Assembly: GCF_000725125.1 (NCBI RefSeq)
Contig: NZ_JFCB01000015.1
Location: 102,081-166,080, forward strand
Source of the DNA: Streptomyces toyocaensis
GTDB taxonomy: Bacteria > Actinomycetota > Actinomycetes > Streptomycetales > Streptomycetaceae
Direction: 5' to 3'
DNA length: 64,000 nucleotides
The notes under the pieces were generated by a model, which ran no database searches, was not told the DNA's origin, and was given only the letters and a program-made list of their open reading frames with translations. Of the stretch, positions 6,950 through 16,351 are shown piece by piece; within the stretch, counting starts at the first letter, position 1, and every line of letters begins with the position of its first letter. Position numbers and translations under genes: made by a program.

Positions 6950-7708
6950 TCACGACGCCGGCTGGAGGAGCGGGGTGAGCGCGGGGAGCGTGGCCGGCGT
7001 GGTGGACGCCGGCGTCGTCGCCCCGGCCGGTGCGGGCAGCGTGGACACCTCGGTGTCCACGCCGGTCAGCGCGTCGACGAGCTCGTCGATTCGGGCCAGC
7101 AGATCGTCGACGGCCGACGGCTCCTGATCGTCCGCCTGGCCGGCGGCCGTGGTGTCGTCCTCGGGCAGCAGCAGGTCCAGGAAGTCCTCCAGCGCCTCGC
7201 GCACGGCGTCCAGCGCGTCGCTCGTGGGGTCGGCGGTGTCGACGGCCGGCAGGAGCACGCCGGTCGGGACGGCCGGTGCGACCGTCGCGGGCGGGACGAG
7301 CACCGGAGCCGTCGCGGGCGGGACGAGGGCCGGGGTCACGGCGGACGTGCCCGTGCTGGACGTCGCGGTGGTCGTGGTCACCGTCGTCATGCTGATCGTG
7401 GTGGACGGGCCGTCGTCGTCCGCCCCGGCCACGGCGGCCCTCGCGGCGTCGCCCAGCTCCCTGGCCCGGTCGGGGGCCAGCCGGCCGCCGTCCGCCTCAA
7501 GCACGGCCTTGACCAAGTGGACGACCGGGGCGAGTTCACCCTTGTGCGCGTCGGCCCTGCCGACCTGTGCGAGCAGTTCGGCGGACGACGCCGCCCGGCC
7601 GCGTACGGGGGCCGAGTCGGCCGCCATCGCGGCGGGGCCCGTGGTTCCGGCCAGAAGGGCGGCGCACAGTGCGCCGAATGCGATACGCCGTGCCGGCAGA
7701 GCGCGCAT
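6950..7708 (-). CDS. Secreted Thr/Pro-rich protein of unknown function
   Basis: 252-residue exported protein: Arg-rich N-terminus, hydrophobic core (IAFGALCAALLAGTTG), cleavage near MAA. Residues ~35-95 look helical (SSAELLAQVGRADAHKGEL). They are followed by a Thr-rich segment (TTVTTTTATSSTGTS), a VPPAT...VPPAT repeat, an acidic helical region (LEDFLDLLLPEDD) and a C-terminal Thr/Pro tail. The low-complexity linkers are typical of cell-wall or extracellular proteins. The ATG at 7708 follows AAAGGAACC; an in-frame GTG at 7723 is too close to it to be preferred. Function unknown. Confidence 0.75.
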   Translation of the reverse strand: MRALPARRIAFGALCAALLAGTTGPAAMAADSAPVRGRAASSAELLAQVGRADAHKGELAPVVHLVKAVLEADGGRLAPDRARELGDAARAAVAGADDDGPSTTISMTTVTTTTATSSTGTSAVTPALVPPATAPVLVPPATVAPAVPTGVLLPAVDTADPTSDALDAVREALEDFLDLLLPEDDTTAAGQADDQEPSAVDDLLARIDELVDALTGVDTEVSTLPAPAGATTPASTTPATLPALTPLLQPAS

Positions 7709-8028
7709 GGAGGTTCCTTTCACGGGGTTGCGGATCTTGAACTCACCGTGAGAGGGCCCGCCGCCTCCCGCAACCGGGCGTACGCCTTTCGGCGCGTGGC
7801 CGCTTCACCCTCCTGCGCGTTCCGCCAGTTGAGGCGGTACGCGGGGCCGGTCGCGAAGCAAACCCGGTTTCACGATTCCAACACACTTGCCACCCTTCGC
7901 CGAATTTCGGTGAATTTGTCCGTTTGGTGACTAGAGTTGCGAACCTCCGAAGCACCCTCATGGGCGGACGCATCGCACTCGTCCCTGCTGCCTGCCGCCG
8001 CCACCCGTTCCGAAAGGCTCCGACGGTC
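7709..8028. other. Divergent intergenic region before the polysaccharide cluster
   Basis: 320 bp, no gene seen. The stretch 7860-7935 is AT-rich for this genome and contains a -10-like TAGAGT (7932-7937). It probably carries promoters for both flanking genes. Confidence 0.4.
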
Positions 8029-9114
8029 ATGCGTCAAACCCTGGGTCAGTTGCTTCGCCGTACGACGGTGGGCGTCCTCGCCCTCGCCGCGATGTGGACG
8101 CCCTGCGGCGCGGCGGCCGCAGCGCCGGTCGCGCCCGCGCCGGAGGCCGACAGCCTCGCCTTCGGCGAGCGGTACCGGACGCTCCAGCACGGGAACATCG
8201 TGCGCGCGGCCAACTCCTCCCACACCTGCCGCGCCCAGGCGTCCACGTGCCGGGACGTGCAGGCGGGCGCGCCCGGGGTGAACGGCGGCTTCGACATGGG
8301 CTACATCGACGTCGACAAGGACCCGAACACCTACAACTCCTCCCGCGCGGAGGTGCGGCTGCCCGCCGGGTCCCGCGTGACGTACGCACGGCTGTACTGG
8401 GGCGGCAACCTGCTCGTGGGCGAGCAGAAGCCGGCCGCGGACAACGAGCGGGTGCTGATCGCCGAACCGGGCGGGGACTACAAGGAACTGCTCGCGGACA
8501 CCGTCGTGGGCCACCGCGTGGCGGACGGCGCGGACGCCTTCCAGGCCTCCGCGGACGTGACGCGGCTGGTGCGGGACAGCGTGCCGGGCCTGTACACCGT
8601 GGCGCAGCTCAACGTGGCCGGCGGCAGATCGGCGGCCGGCGCCTGGGGCGGCTGGACGCTGGTGGTCGCGTACGAGAACCCGGCGGAACCCCTGCGGCAC
8701 CTGTCGGTCTGGGACGGTTTCCAGCCGCTCGGCGCGCGCGAGGGCGTGGCGGTCGCGCTGCGCGACATGCCGTACGCCGCGGGCGCCGGGGGGCGCGTCG
8801 GGCTGGTCGCGTACAACGGCGACCGCGGCACCACGGGCGACTCCCTCACCCTCGCCACGGGTGACGGTCCGTCCGCCGCGTTCGGCGACGGGGCCAACCC
8901 CCTCGACGACGTGCTGAACTCCACCGTCTCCGACCCCGCGGGCGCCCCGGCCCGGGTACCGGCGTACGCCAACACCCTCGGCTACGACTCCGACGTGTTC
9001 GACCTCGGAACGGGCCTGCCGCGCGCCGGTGACCGGGCCACCGTCCGGCTCACGTCCCAGCGGGACGCCGCGTGGGCGGGCGTGCTCTTCGCCGCCGTCG
9101 ACGCCCGTCGGTGA
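8029..9114 (+). CDS. Secreted protein with DUF3344-like surface-protein domain
   Basis: 361-residue exported protein heading the polysaccharide cluster. The signal peptide spans about residues 1-32 (RTTVGVLALAAMW, cleavage in an Ala run). The mature region has motifs I associate with the N-terminal domain of large actinobacterial surface proteins (DUF3344-like): VTYARLYWGGNL, AWGGWTLVVAYENP, LSVWDGFQPL and GYDSDVFDLG. Here the domain stands alone, with no LPxTG or repeat region. There are only two Cys in the mature protein (HTCR, STCRD), probably disulphide-bonded. The ATG at 8029 has GAAAGG upstream. It is followed almost immediately by a glycosyltransferase gene, so it may bind or help anchor the polysaccharide; that is inference. 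Confidence 0.75.
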   Translation: MRQTLGQLLRRTTVGVLALAAMWTPCGAAAAAPVAPAPEADSLAFGERYRTLQHGNIVRAANSSHTCRAQASTCRDVQAGAPGVNGGFDMGYIDVDKDPNTYNSSRAEVRLPAGSRVTYARLYWGGNLLVGEQKPAADNERVLIAEPGGDYKELLADTVVGHRVADGADAFQASADVTRLVRDSVPGLYTVAQLNVAGGRSAAGAWGGWTLVVAYENPAEPLRHLSVWDGFQPLGAREGVAVALRDMPYAAGAGGRVGLVAYNGDRGTTGDSLTLATGDGPSAAFGDGANPLDDVLNSTVSDPAGAPARVPAYANTLGYDSDVFDLGTGLPRAGDRATVRLTSQRDAAWAGVLFAAVDARR

Positions 9115-9158
9115 ACGCGTTGTCCGCCGTCCCGAACCACAGCGCGAGCGAGGAAGCC

Positions 9159-10403
9159 GTGTCCACGGACCTGTCACTGCCCGGCCGCCGGCCACGGGTC
9201 CTGCACCTCACCCAGCCCGTGGAGGGCGGGGTCGCGCGGGTCGTGACGGATCTGGTCCGGGCCCAGCTCGCGGACGGGTTCGACGTCACCGCGGCCTGCC
9301 CGGACAGCGCGCTCAGCGGCCACCTGCGGTCGCTCGGCGCGCGCGTACTGTCCTGGCGGGCGACGCGGTCGCCGGGCGCGTCCCTGGCCCAGGAGGTACG
9401 CCGGCTGTCCCGGCTGCTCGACGAGGTGCGCCCCGACCTGGTGCACGCGCACAGCGCGAAGGCCGGGCTCGCCGGGCGGCTCGCGGTGCGCGGGCGGATC
9501 CCCACCGTGTTCCAGCCGCACGCCTGGTCGTTCGAGGCCGTGGGCGGCTCCACCGCGGCCCTCGCGCTGCGCTGGGAACGCTGGGCGGCACGCTGGGCCG
9601 CGCGGGTGGTGTGCGTGAGCGAGGCCGAACGTGCCACCGGCGTGCGCGCCGGGATCGACGGCCGGTGGACCGTCGTACCCAACGGCATCGACCCCGAGCG
9701 CTTCCGCCCGGCCCCCGCGGACACCGTGCGGGCCTCTCTCGCGTCGCCGGCCGACCTGGGCGCGCGGGCGCCGCTCGCCGTGTGCGTGGGCCGGCTGTGC
9801 CGGCAGAAGGGGCAGGACGTCCTCCTGCGGGCCTGGAGCGCCGTGCTGCGCCAGGTGCCCGACGCCCGTCTCGTCCTGGTCGGCGACGGACCGGACAGCG
9901 ACCGGCTGCGCGCCGCCGCCCCCGGGTCCGTGCTGTTCGCCGGCGCCGTCGCGGACGCGGCGCCCTGGTATCAGGCCGCCGATCTCGTCGTCCTGCCGTC
10001 CCGCTGGGAGGGCATGGCGCTGGCCCCGCTGGAGGCCATGGCCTGCGGGCGGCCCGTGGTGGTGACGGACGTCGACGGCGCCCGCGAGAGCCTGCCGCGG
10101 TCCTTCGCCGCACCCTGCGTGGTGCCGCCGGAGGACCCGCGGGCCCTGGCGGGCGCCGTCGCCGCGCTGCTGCTCGACCCGGCACTGCGAACGTCCCTCG
10201 GCGACCGGGGCCGCCGCCATGTGCTGTCCCTCCACGACGTACGGCACACCGCGAGGGCGGTCGCCGGCGTCTACCGCGATCTGCTCGGCACCGGGCCGGC
10301 CGCGACATGGGCGCGCGCGTACCGGGCGGCCGGGGACGCCGGAGCCGACCGGACGACACCGCACGTCGAGCCATCCGAGCACAGGGAGTCCATCCACTCG
10401 TGA
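9159..10403 (+). CDS. GT4-family glycosyltransferase
   Basis: About 414 residues, GT-B fold. The N-terminal acceptor domain has VLHLTQPVEGGVARVV. The C-terminal nucleotide-sugar domain has VCVGRLCRQKGQDVLL, VLVGDGPD and the GT4 signature PSRWEGMALAPLEAMACG. It transfers a sugar from a nucleotide donor to a lipid-linked or polysaccharide acceptor at the cytoplasmic face. The start chosen is GTG 9159, preceded by GAGGAAG; GTG 9111, overlapping the previous stop, would add 16 residues. The stop overlaps the GTG of the next gene, so translation is coupled through the cluster. Sugar specificity cannot be read from the sequence. Confidence 0.9.
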   Translation: MSTDLSLPGRRPRVLHLTQPVEGGVARVVTDLVRAQLADGFDVTAACPDSALSGHLRSLGARVLSWRATRSPGASLAQEVRRLSRLLDEVRPDLVHAHSAKAGLAGRLAVRGRIPTVFQPHAWSFEAVGGSTAALALRWERWAARWAARVVCVSEAERATGVRAGIDGRWTVVPNGIDPERFRPAPADTVRASLASPADLGARAPLAVCVGRLCRQKGQDVLLRAWSAVLRQVPDARLVLVGDGPDSDRLRAAAPGSVLFAGAVADAAPWYQAADLVVLPSRWEGMALAPLEAMACGRPVVVTDVDGARESLPRSFAAPCVVPPEDPRALAGAVAALLLDPALRTSLGDRGRRHVLSLHDVRHTARAVAGVYRDLLGTGPAATWARAYRAAGDAGADRTTPHVEPSEHRESIHS

Positions 10404-11827
10404 CCGCCGAACGCACCGTGCCCTCCCCCGGCGTACCGCCACGGGACCACGGCTTCTCGCCCGTCTCCGTCATGCCGCCGCGCGGCACCGACCACGGCCC
10501 CCGGCTGCCCGCCTCGCGGCCCCCGGCACGGCCGGACTCCCCGGTGCCGCTCCTCGTCGCGGACGGTGCCGCCGTCCTGCTCGCCGCGCCGGTGCTCGCC
10601 TCCGCGCGGCCCTCCTCTCTGCTCGTCGCGCTGCTGATCGGGTTGTCGCTGCTGCTGCGTCCGCGCGGCGTGCGGACGCCGGCACCGGGATTCCTGGACG
10701 AACTGCCCGCCGTGTGCGGTCGCGGCGCGGTGGCCTGGCTGGCGACCGCGGCGCTGTGGGCGGCGTACCGGCCGGAGCACGCGCTGTCCGCCGGGACCGT
10801 GCTGGCGGGGCTCGCCGTGCAGGTGGCCGCGGGCTGTGTGCTGCGCGCGGTCGTGCACGGGCGGCGGCGCGCCGCGCTGCTGCGGCACCCGCACGCCGCA
10901 CTCGTCGTCGGCCCGGCGGCGACCGCGCAGCGCGTCGCCGCCGCCGTGCTGCGCCACCCGCGCTGCGGGGTACGGCCGGTGGGGATCGTCGCCGGCCAGG
11001 CGGAGGGCGGTGAGGGCCTGCCCGTGCTGCGCACGGAGGAGGAGGTCGAGCGGGCGGTCATCCAGAACGGGGTGCGCGCGGTGCTCGCCGTCCACCCCTC
11101 GGTCCGCGCCGAACAGGGCCCGCTGCTGCGGTCGCTGGCCGAGTCGGGCTGCGTGGTCTGGGAGGTCGACGCCGACCCCGCGCCGTACCCGACGCGGGAA
11201 CGGCTGGCCGGGTTCTCCTGCCGGCGGCTGGACTTCGCCCCGGCGCGCGGCGGCGGCATCGGCAAGCGGATGCTCGACATCCTGGTGTCCGGCACTTTGT
11301 TGCTGCTGGTCAGCCCGCTGCTGCTGGTGTGCGCCGTGACGCTGCGGATGAGTGACGGGCCGGGCGTGGTGTTCCGGCAGGAGCGCATCGGCCGCGACGG
11401 GAAGCCGTTCACGCTGCTGAAGTTCCGCACCCACCGCCCGGTCGACGAGCACGAGTCGGCGACCCGGTGGAGCGTGGCCAACGAGCACGAGATGCGCCGG
11501 TTCTGCCGCATGCTGCGGCGCACCTCGCTCGACGAGCTGCTCCAGCTGTGGAACGTGCTCAGGGGCGACATGAGCCTGGTCGGCCCGCGTCCCGAACGAC
11601 CCTTCTTCGTCGCGCAGTTCAGCCAGACGTACCCCGGTTACGCGGCCCGGCACCGGATGCGCACCGGCATCACCGGGCTCGCGCAGATCCACGGGCTGCG
11701 CGGGGACACCTCGATCGAGGACCGCTGCCGGTTCGACAACGCGTACATCGACGACTGGTCGCTGTGGCAGGACATCTGCATCCTGCTGCGCACCGCGGCC
11801 ACACTGGTCCGCCCGACGGGGAGCTGA
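10400..11827 (+). CDS. Initiating sugar-1-phosphate transferase (WbaP/CpsE type)
   Basis: 475-residue polyprenyl-phosphate glycosyl-1-phosphate transferase. The N-terminal half has several membrane segments (residues ~50-130) and a Rossmann-like region (ALVVGPAATAQRV). One membrane segment precedes the catalytic domain (KRMLDILVSGTLLLLVSP). Catalytic-domain landmarks are FRQERIGRDGKPFTLLKFRT, RRTSLDELLQLWNVLRGDMS, LVGPRPE and GITGLAQIHG, all characteristic of the bacterial sugar transferase family. It loads the first sugar phosphate onto undecaprenyl phosphate and so starts repeat-unit synthesis. The GTG at 10400 overlaps the previous stop by 4 bp. Confidence 0.93.
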   Translation: MTAERTVPSPGVPPRDHGFSPVSVMPPRGTDHGPRLPASRPPARPDSPVPLLVADGAAVLLAAPVLASARPSSLLVALLIGLSLLLRPRGVRTPAPGFLDELPAVCGRGAVAWLATAALWAAYRPEHALSAGTVLAGLAVQVAAGCVLRAVVHGRRRAALLRHPHAALVVGPAATAQRVAAAVLRHPRCGVRPVGIVAGQAEGGEGLPVLRTEEEVERAVIQNGVRAVLAVHPSVRAEQGPLLRSLAESGCVVWEVDADPAPYPTRERLAGFSCRRLDFAPARGGGIGKRMLDILVSGTLLLLVSPLLLVCAVTLRMSDGPGVVFRQERIGRDGKPFTLLKFRTHRPVDEHESATRWSVANEHEMRRFCRMLRRTSLDELLQLWNVLRGDMSLVGPRPERPFFVAQFSQTYPGYAARHRMRTGITGLAQIHGLRGDTSIEDRCRFDNAYIDDWSLWQDICILLRTAATLVRPTGS

Positions 11828-11833
11828 CGGCCC

Positions 11834-13177
11834 GTGAGCCACGTCCTCATGCCGCTGCCGCGCCGGGCCGCCGCGCTGGTGCCGGTCCTGCCGCTGGTGG
11901 CGGTGGTCGCCCTGCTGGCCCTGCCGCCGACGGGGGACGGCGCGGGACCCGCCGACGTGGTCTCCGCGCTGGCGGTGGGGTACTGCGTGCTCCGCCTGCT
12001 GCGGGAACGGCGGCGACCGCTGTCGCCCCGCGCGGCGGTGCTGCTGGGGCTGCCGGTCGTGGGGCTCGCGCTCGCCGCCATGGGGGCGGGTTCCCCGGCG
12101 GCGGGGATCGGCGGCATGGGCCGCTATCTGCAGGTCTTCGTGCTCGTGCCGGCGACCGTGCTGGTGCTGCTCCGGGGCAGGGCCGACTTCCGGGTGCTGG
12201 CCTGGTCGTTCGTGGGGCTCGCGCTGTGGCAGGGGGCCGTGGGCGTGCACCAGTACGTCACCGGGACCGGCGCCTCCTACCAGGGCGAGACCATCCGGGC
12301 GGTCGGCACCTTCGGGGCTCAGGACGTGATGGGCATGGCGACGGCGGTGTCCCTGGGCGTGGTGTGCGCGGCCGGTCTCGCACTGGGCCGGGCGCCGCTG
12401 CTGCAGCGGGCGGTCGCCAGCGGCTGCGCGCTGGTGCTGATGCTGCCGCTGGCGCTGTCCTTCAGCCGGGGCGCCTGGATCGCGACCGCCGTCACGTGCA
12501 CCGTGCAGCTGGTGCTGGCGGGGCTGCGGCGGGCACTGAAGGTGGGGGCGGCCGTGGTCGCCTCGGGAGTGATCCTGGTGGGCGGGTTCGGGGTCGGTAC
12601 GGCGATGCTGCAGGAGCGGATCGACAGCATCACGCAGGTCACCGACGCCCCGGACCAGTCCGTGATCGACCGGTACACCCTGTGGGCGGCGGCCACCGGC
12701 ATGTGGCGTGAGCACCCGTTGACCGGTGTGGGGCTGAAGGGCTTCCCCGAGTACCGGGACGGACACGCGACCCTGGCGCTGTCGTCGGGCAGCGACATCG
12801 ACGGCGCGGGCGAGACGTACCACAAACAGGCGCTGCTCTCGCCGCACAGCATGTACCTGCTGGTGCTGAGCGAGCAGGGCCTGGTCGGTCTGCTCACGCT
12901 GGTCGGGAGCTGGCTGGCGCTGCTGGTGTGCGCGGTGGGCGGGCTGCTGCGGGTGCGCCGCCGCGGGCCCGGCCTCGACTGCGCCCTGGTCGCCTGCGGC
13001 CTGCTGCTGTGGCTGCTGACCGACTTCCTGTACGGCGACATCGGCGGCCCCTCGACGGTACTCACCGGCGTGGCCCTGGGCCTGACGGCGTGGTGGGCCC
13101 TCTCTCCCGGCGAACGGCCGGACGCCGCGTGCCGGGACCAGGTACCCGGGCGGCTGGAGGAGGCCGTGGCGCGATGA
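11834..13177 (+). CDS. O-antigen ligase/Wzy-like polymerase
   Basis: 447-residue integral membrane protein with about ten hydrophobic segments and the Wzy_C/O-antigen-ligase region: GVHQYVTGTGASYQGETIRA, then LSFSRGAWIA and a large outer loop with GMWREHPLTGVGLKGFPEY and PHSMYLLVLSEQGLVG. Members polymerise undecaprenyl-linked repeat units or ligate glycans to an acceptor on the outside of the membrane. In a cluster with an initiating transferase, a flippase and a Wzz-like protein, the polymerase role is the more likely. GTG start 7 bp after the preceding stop; the stop overlaps the next ATG. Confidence 0.88.
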   Translation: MSHVLMPLPRRAAALVPVLPLVAVVALLALPPTGDGAGPADVVSALAVGYCVLRLLRERRRPLSPRAAVLLGLPVVGLALAAMGAGSPAAGIGGMGRYLQVFVLVPATVLVLLRGRADFRVLAWSFVGLALWQGAVGVHQYVTGTGASYQGETIRAVGTFGAQDVMGMATAVSLGVVCAAGLALGRAPLLQRAVASGCALVLMLPLALSFSRGAWIATAVTCTVQLVLAGLRRALKVGAAVVASGVILVGGFGVGTAMLQERIDSITQVTDAPDQSVIDRYTLWAAATGMWREHPLTGVGLKGFPEYRDGHATLALSSGSDIDGAGETYHKQALLSPHSMYLLVLSEQGLVGLLTLVGSWLALLVCAVGGLLRVRRRGPGLDCALVACGLLLWLLTDFLYGDIGGPSTVLTGVALGLTAWWALSPGERPDAACRDQVPGRLEEAVAR

Positions 13178-15603
13178 CGGTGCTGCCCTCACAGTCCCCG
13201 GGGCACGGCCCCGACGGCACGGAGTCCGGCGGCGCGGGGTCCGGCGGCCTCAAGACCGACGGTCCCGAGCCGGGACCCGGCGCGTCCGGGGCCCACACGC
13301 CCGCGCCCGCCGGCCGCGACCCGTACGGCCCTGCACCGTACCGGTCCGGGGGCGGTGGCCCCGCCCCGGGCGGCGTCGTGACCGGCCGGGACGGCCCTGC
13401 CGTGAACCCGCCCGGCGGGATCGCGGGACGCACGCCCCGGCCGGGCACGACCGCGCCCGGCACGCCCGGGACCGCGCGAACCGGTCCGCACCCGGCCGGA
13501 CCGGGCCCGAGCGCGGCCGGGACGCCCGACAACGGCACGCGCCCGCCCGACAACGGCACCGGCCCCGGCGGCAGGGGCAGGGCCCGCACGACCCTGCCGG
13601 ACACCACCCCGCCCGGCGCACCCGGGACCGCAAGAACCAAGCTCCGCCCGCCCGGCAACGGCACGCGCACGGCCGAATACGGCACGCGCACGGCCGGCAA
13701 CGGCGTGCGCACGGCCGGGAACGGCACCGGACCCGGTGGCAGGGGCAGGGCCCGCACGACCCTGCCGGACACCACCCCGCCCGGTGCACCCGGGACCGCA
13801 GGAACCAAGCTCCGCCCGGCCGGAAACGGCAGGGGCCCGGCCGGGGCGGCCGGCAACGGCACGGGCACGGCCGGCAACGGCACGGGCACGGCCGGGAACG
13901 GCACGGGCACGGCTGGGAACGGCACCGGACCCGGTGGCAGGGGCAAGGGCCGCTCGGCCCTGCCGGGCACCACCCCGTCCGGTGCGTGCCGGGGCGGGGG
14001 TGCCGGGGCGGGGGCGGCTTCCCGGGGGTTCCTCGCGCGGGCCGCGCTGGTCACGGCGGTGCTGTCGATCGCCGGGTCGGTGCTCGGGCTGGTGCGGGAC
14101 CAGTCGCTGGCCCGGCTGTTCGGGGCCGGGAGCGACACGGACGCCTTCCTGGTCGCGTGGACCGTGCCGGAGATCGCCGCCACCCTGCTGATCGAGGACG
14201 GTCTCGCGATCGCGCTGATCCCGGCGTTCAGCGTGGCGCTGGCGCGGCGGGCCCGGGGCGTGCCCGGTGATCCGGTCCGGGAGCTGGTCAGGGCCACCCT
14301 GCCGCGGCTGTGCCTGGCCTTCGCCGCGGTGGCCGCGCTGACCGCCGCCGGGGCGCCGTACCTGGTCCGGGTGCTGGCGCCGGGGCTGCCCGATCCGGGG
14401 CTCGCCGTCGACTGCACCCGGCTCACCGCGATCAGCCTGCTGGCCTTCGGACTCGCCGGGTACTGCAGCGCCGCGCTGCGCGCGCACCGCCGCTTCTTCG
14501 CGCCGGCGGCGATCTACGTCGCCTACAACACGGGCATCATCGCGACGATGTTCCTGCTCGGCGGGGAGTGGGGGGTGCGTGCCGCCGCGGTCGGCGTCGC
14601 GGTGGGCGGCTGCCTGATGGTGGCGGTGCAACTGCCGTCGCTGTGGCGGCGGCTGGCGGCACCCACCCCGGCGCCCGCCGCCGCCACCGGCCACGGTGAC
14701 GAGGAGCGCCCGGTGCGGCTCGCCCTGATCGCCGCCGTGCTGCTGTTCGCGCTGTGCCGCCAGTCGCAGGTCCTCGTCGAGCGTTTCCTGGCGTCGTCCC
14801 TGCCCGCCGGGGCCATCTCGCACCTGAACTACGCGCAGAAGGTCGCCCAGATCCCGATGACGCTGTCGCTGATGGTGTGCACCGTCACCTTCCCGGTGGT
14901 GGCGCGCGCCCTCGCGGACGGCGACACCGAACGGGCCCGCGCCCGTGTGGAGCGGGACCTGGTGCTGGCCTCCTGCGTGGTGCTGCTGGGCATGTGCGCG
15001 GTGATCGCCTGCGCCCCGCAGATGATCGGGCTGCTCTTCGAGCGGGGCGCGTTCACCGCGGCCGACACCGCCGCGACGGCGGAGGTCATGCGCGTGTACG
15101 CCCTCGGCCTGCTCGGCCAGACCCTCGTGGGCGCCCTCGTCCGCTGTTACTTCTCGGCGGGCCGCGCCACCTGGTACCCCGTGGGCGTGATGGCGGCGGG
15201 CATCGTCACGACGTCCCTGATCGGCGCCCTGGGGGTGGGCCGCTGGGGCGTGGCGGGGATCGCCGCCGCCAACGCCGTCGGCATCACCGTCACGGCCGCC
15301 GCGCTGCTGGCGGGGCTGCGCACGGCCCGCCGCGGCGGTGCCACCGGCGTCTCGGTCGGCGTCCGCAAGGTCCTGGCGGAGCTGAGCCGGCCCGTATTCG
15401 CCTCCGCCCTCGCCGTCGCCGCCGGGGCGTACGCCGCCGGCCGGTTCGCGTCGCCGGTGGCGGCCCTCACGGCCGGCTGTCTCACCGTGACCGCCGTCTT
15501 CGTCCCGCTCGCCCTGTCGGTCGTCGGGACCAGGGGCCCCGCATCCGCCGTGCGCTCCGTACGCACCGTCACACGAAAGCTCACACATGGCCGCTCCCGT
15601 TGA
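13174..15603 (+). CDS. MurJ/Wzx-type lipid-linked oligosaccharide flippase with long repetitive N-terminus
   Basis: 809 residues. Residues ~280-800 form a MOP-superfamily flippase with about 14 membrane segments and the MurJ-like start RAALVTAVLSIAGSVLGLVRD, given here as RAALVTAVLSIAGSVLG then LVRDQSLARLFG. It also has SHLNYAQKVAQIPMTLSL and MIGLLFERGAFTAADT. Residues 1-280 are cytoplasmic, low complexity and rich in Gly, Pro, Thr and Arg, with repeated GPGGRGRARTTLPDTTPPG blocks and NGTGTAG units. Ordinary MurJ proteins are about 500-550 residues; mycobacterial MurJ has long extra regions, but at the C-terminus. In this cluster it most likely flips the polysaccharide repeat unit. The ATG at 13174 overlaps the previous stop; shorter internal starts are conceivable but less well placed. 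Confidence 0.85.
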   Translation: MTVLPSQSPGHGPDGTESGGAGSGGLKTDGPEPGPGASGAHTPAPAGRDPYGPAPYRSGGGGPAPGGVVTGRDGPAVNPPGGIAGRTPRPGTTAPGTPGTARTGPHPAGPGPSAAGTPDNGTRPPDNGTGPGGRGRARTTLPDTTPPGAPGTARTKLRPPGNGTRTAEYGTRTAGNGVRTAGNGTGPGGRGRARTTLPDTTPPGAPGTAGTKLRPAGNGRGPAGAAGNGTGTAGNGTGTAGNGTGTAGNGTGPGGRGKGRSALPGTTPSGACRGGGAGAGAASRGFLARAALVTAVLSIAGSVLGLVRDQSLARLFGAGSDTDAFLVAWTVPEIAATLLIEDGLAIALIPAFSVALARRARGVPGDPVRELVRATLPRLCLAFAAVAALTAAGAPYLVRVLAPGLPDPGLAVDCTRLTAISLLAFGLAGYCSAALRAHRRFFAPAAIYVAYNTGIIATMFLLGGEWGVRAAAVGVAVGGCLMVAVQLPSLWRRLAAPTPAPAAATGHGDEERPVRLALIAAVLLFALCRQSQVLVERFLASSLPAGAISHLNYAQKVAQIPMTLSLMVCTVTFPVVARALADGDTERARARVERDLVLASCVVLLGMCAVIACAPQMIGLLFERGAFTAADTAATAEVMRVYALGLLGQTLVGALVRCYFSAGRATWYPVGVMAAGIVTTSLIGALGVGRWGVAGIAAANAVGITVTAAALLAGLRTARRGGATGVSVGVRKVLAELSRPVFASALAVAAGAYAAGRFASPVAALTAGCLTVTAVFVPLALSVVGTRGPASAVRSVRTVTRKLTHGRSR
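13500..13980. repeat. In-frame repeats in the flippase N-terminal region
   Basis: A block encoding GPGGRGRARTTLPDTTPPG recurs from 13561, 13729 and (diverged, GPGGRGKGRSALPGTTP) 13927. Short GGCAACGGCACGGGCACGGC-type units between them encode NGTGTAG repeats. Spacings of 168 and 198 bp keep the frame. Confidence 0.9.
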
Positions 15604-16351
15604 TTCCCCCGAGACCCGCAGACCCCCGGTCCCCCGGCCCGCGCCCGTCCCCTGGGTGGCCATGTACCACTCGGTGGGCGACTGCTCGGACGACCCGTAC
15701 CGCATCACCGTCACGCCCGAGCGGCTCGAGCGGCAGCTGGCGTGGCTGCGCCGGCGCGGGCTGCGGGGGGTGTCCGTCGCCGAACTGCTCGCCGCGCGCG
15801 CCCGGGGCGCGGGGCAGGACCTGGTCGGTCTCACCTTCGACGACGGGTACACGGACTTCCTCACCGCCGCCGTGCCGCTGCTGCGGCGGTTCCGCTGCGG
15901 CGCCACGCTGTTCGTCCTGCCGGGCCGGCTCGGCGGTGACAACGCCTGGGACCCGCTGGGCCCGCGCAAGCCGCTGCTGACCGCCGACGGCATCCGGCGC
16001 GCCGCCGCCGAGGGCGTGGAGATCGGCTCGCACGGCCTCACCCACGTCGACCTCACCCGCGCCGACGACGCCACCCTCACGGCCGAGGTCGCCGAGAGCC
16101 GCGCACTGCTCGCCGAGCTGACCGGCGCCCCGGTGGACGGGTTCTGCTACCCGTACGGCACGGTCGACGCGCGCGCCGTCGAGGCCGTACGGAAGGCCGG
16201 CTACACCTACGCCTGCGCCATCGACCCCGGCCCGCTGACCGGGCCGCACGCCCTGCCGCGTGCGCACGTCGGGCAGAACGACACGGCGCCGCGCCTGTTC
16301 CTCAAGCTCCGGCTGCACCGGTGGCGCCGGCGCCCGGTGGAGGGCGTGTGA
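15587..16351 (+). CDS. Polysaccharide deacetylase (NodB/CE4 family)
   Basis: 254 residues without an obvious signal peptide. NodB motifs: motif 1 LTFDDGYTDF (catalytic and metal Asp), motif 2 EIGSHGLTHVDL (two His metal ligands), and the later FCYPYGTVDARAVEAV. The enzyme removes N-acetyl groups from amino sugars in a glycan or lipid-linked intermediate, making it cationic; related PgaB/IcaB steps alter EPS adhesion. The start at 15587 overlaps the end of the flippase gene by 17 bp. The lack of an export signal suggests action on cytoplasmic or membrane-bound intermediates, unless an unrecognised route exists. Confidence 0.9.
   Translation: MAAPVDSPETRRPPVPRPAPVPWVAMYHSVGDCSDDPYRITVTPERLERQLAWLRRRGLRGVSVAELLAARARGAGQDLVGLTFDDGYTDFLTAAVPLLRRFRCGATLFVLPGRLGGDNAWDPLGPRKPLLTADGIRRAAAEGVEIGSHGLTHVDLTRADDATLTAEVAESRALLAELTGAPVDGFCYPYGTVDARAVEAVRKAGYTYACAIDPGPLTGPHALPRAHVGQNDTAPRLFLKLRLHRWRRRPVEGV

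Noticed and set aside
13500..13980. CRISPR-like or regulatory repeat array
   Set aside because: The repeats are in frame, encode low-complexity protein, have uneven spacing and no conserved spacer length.
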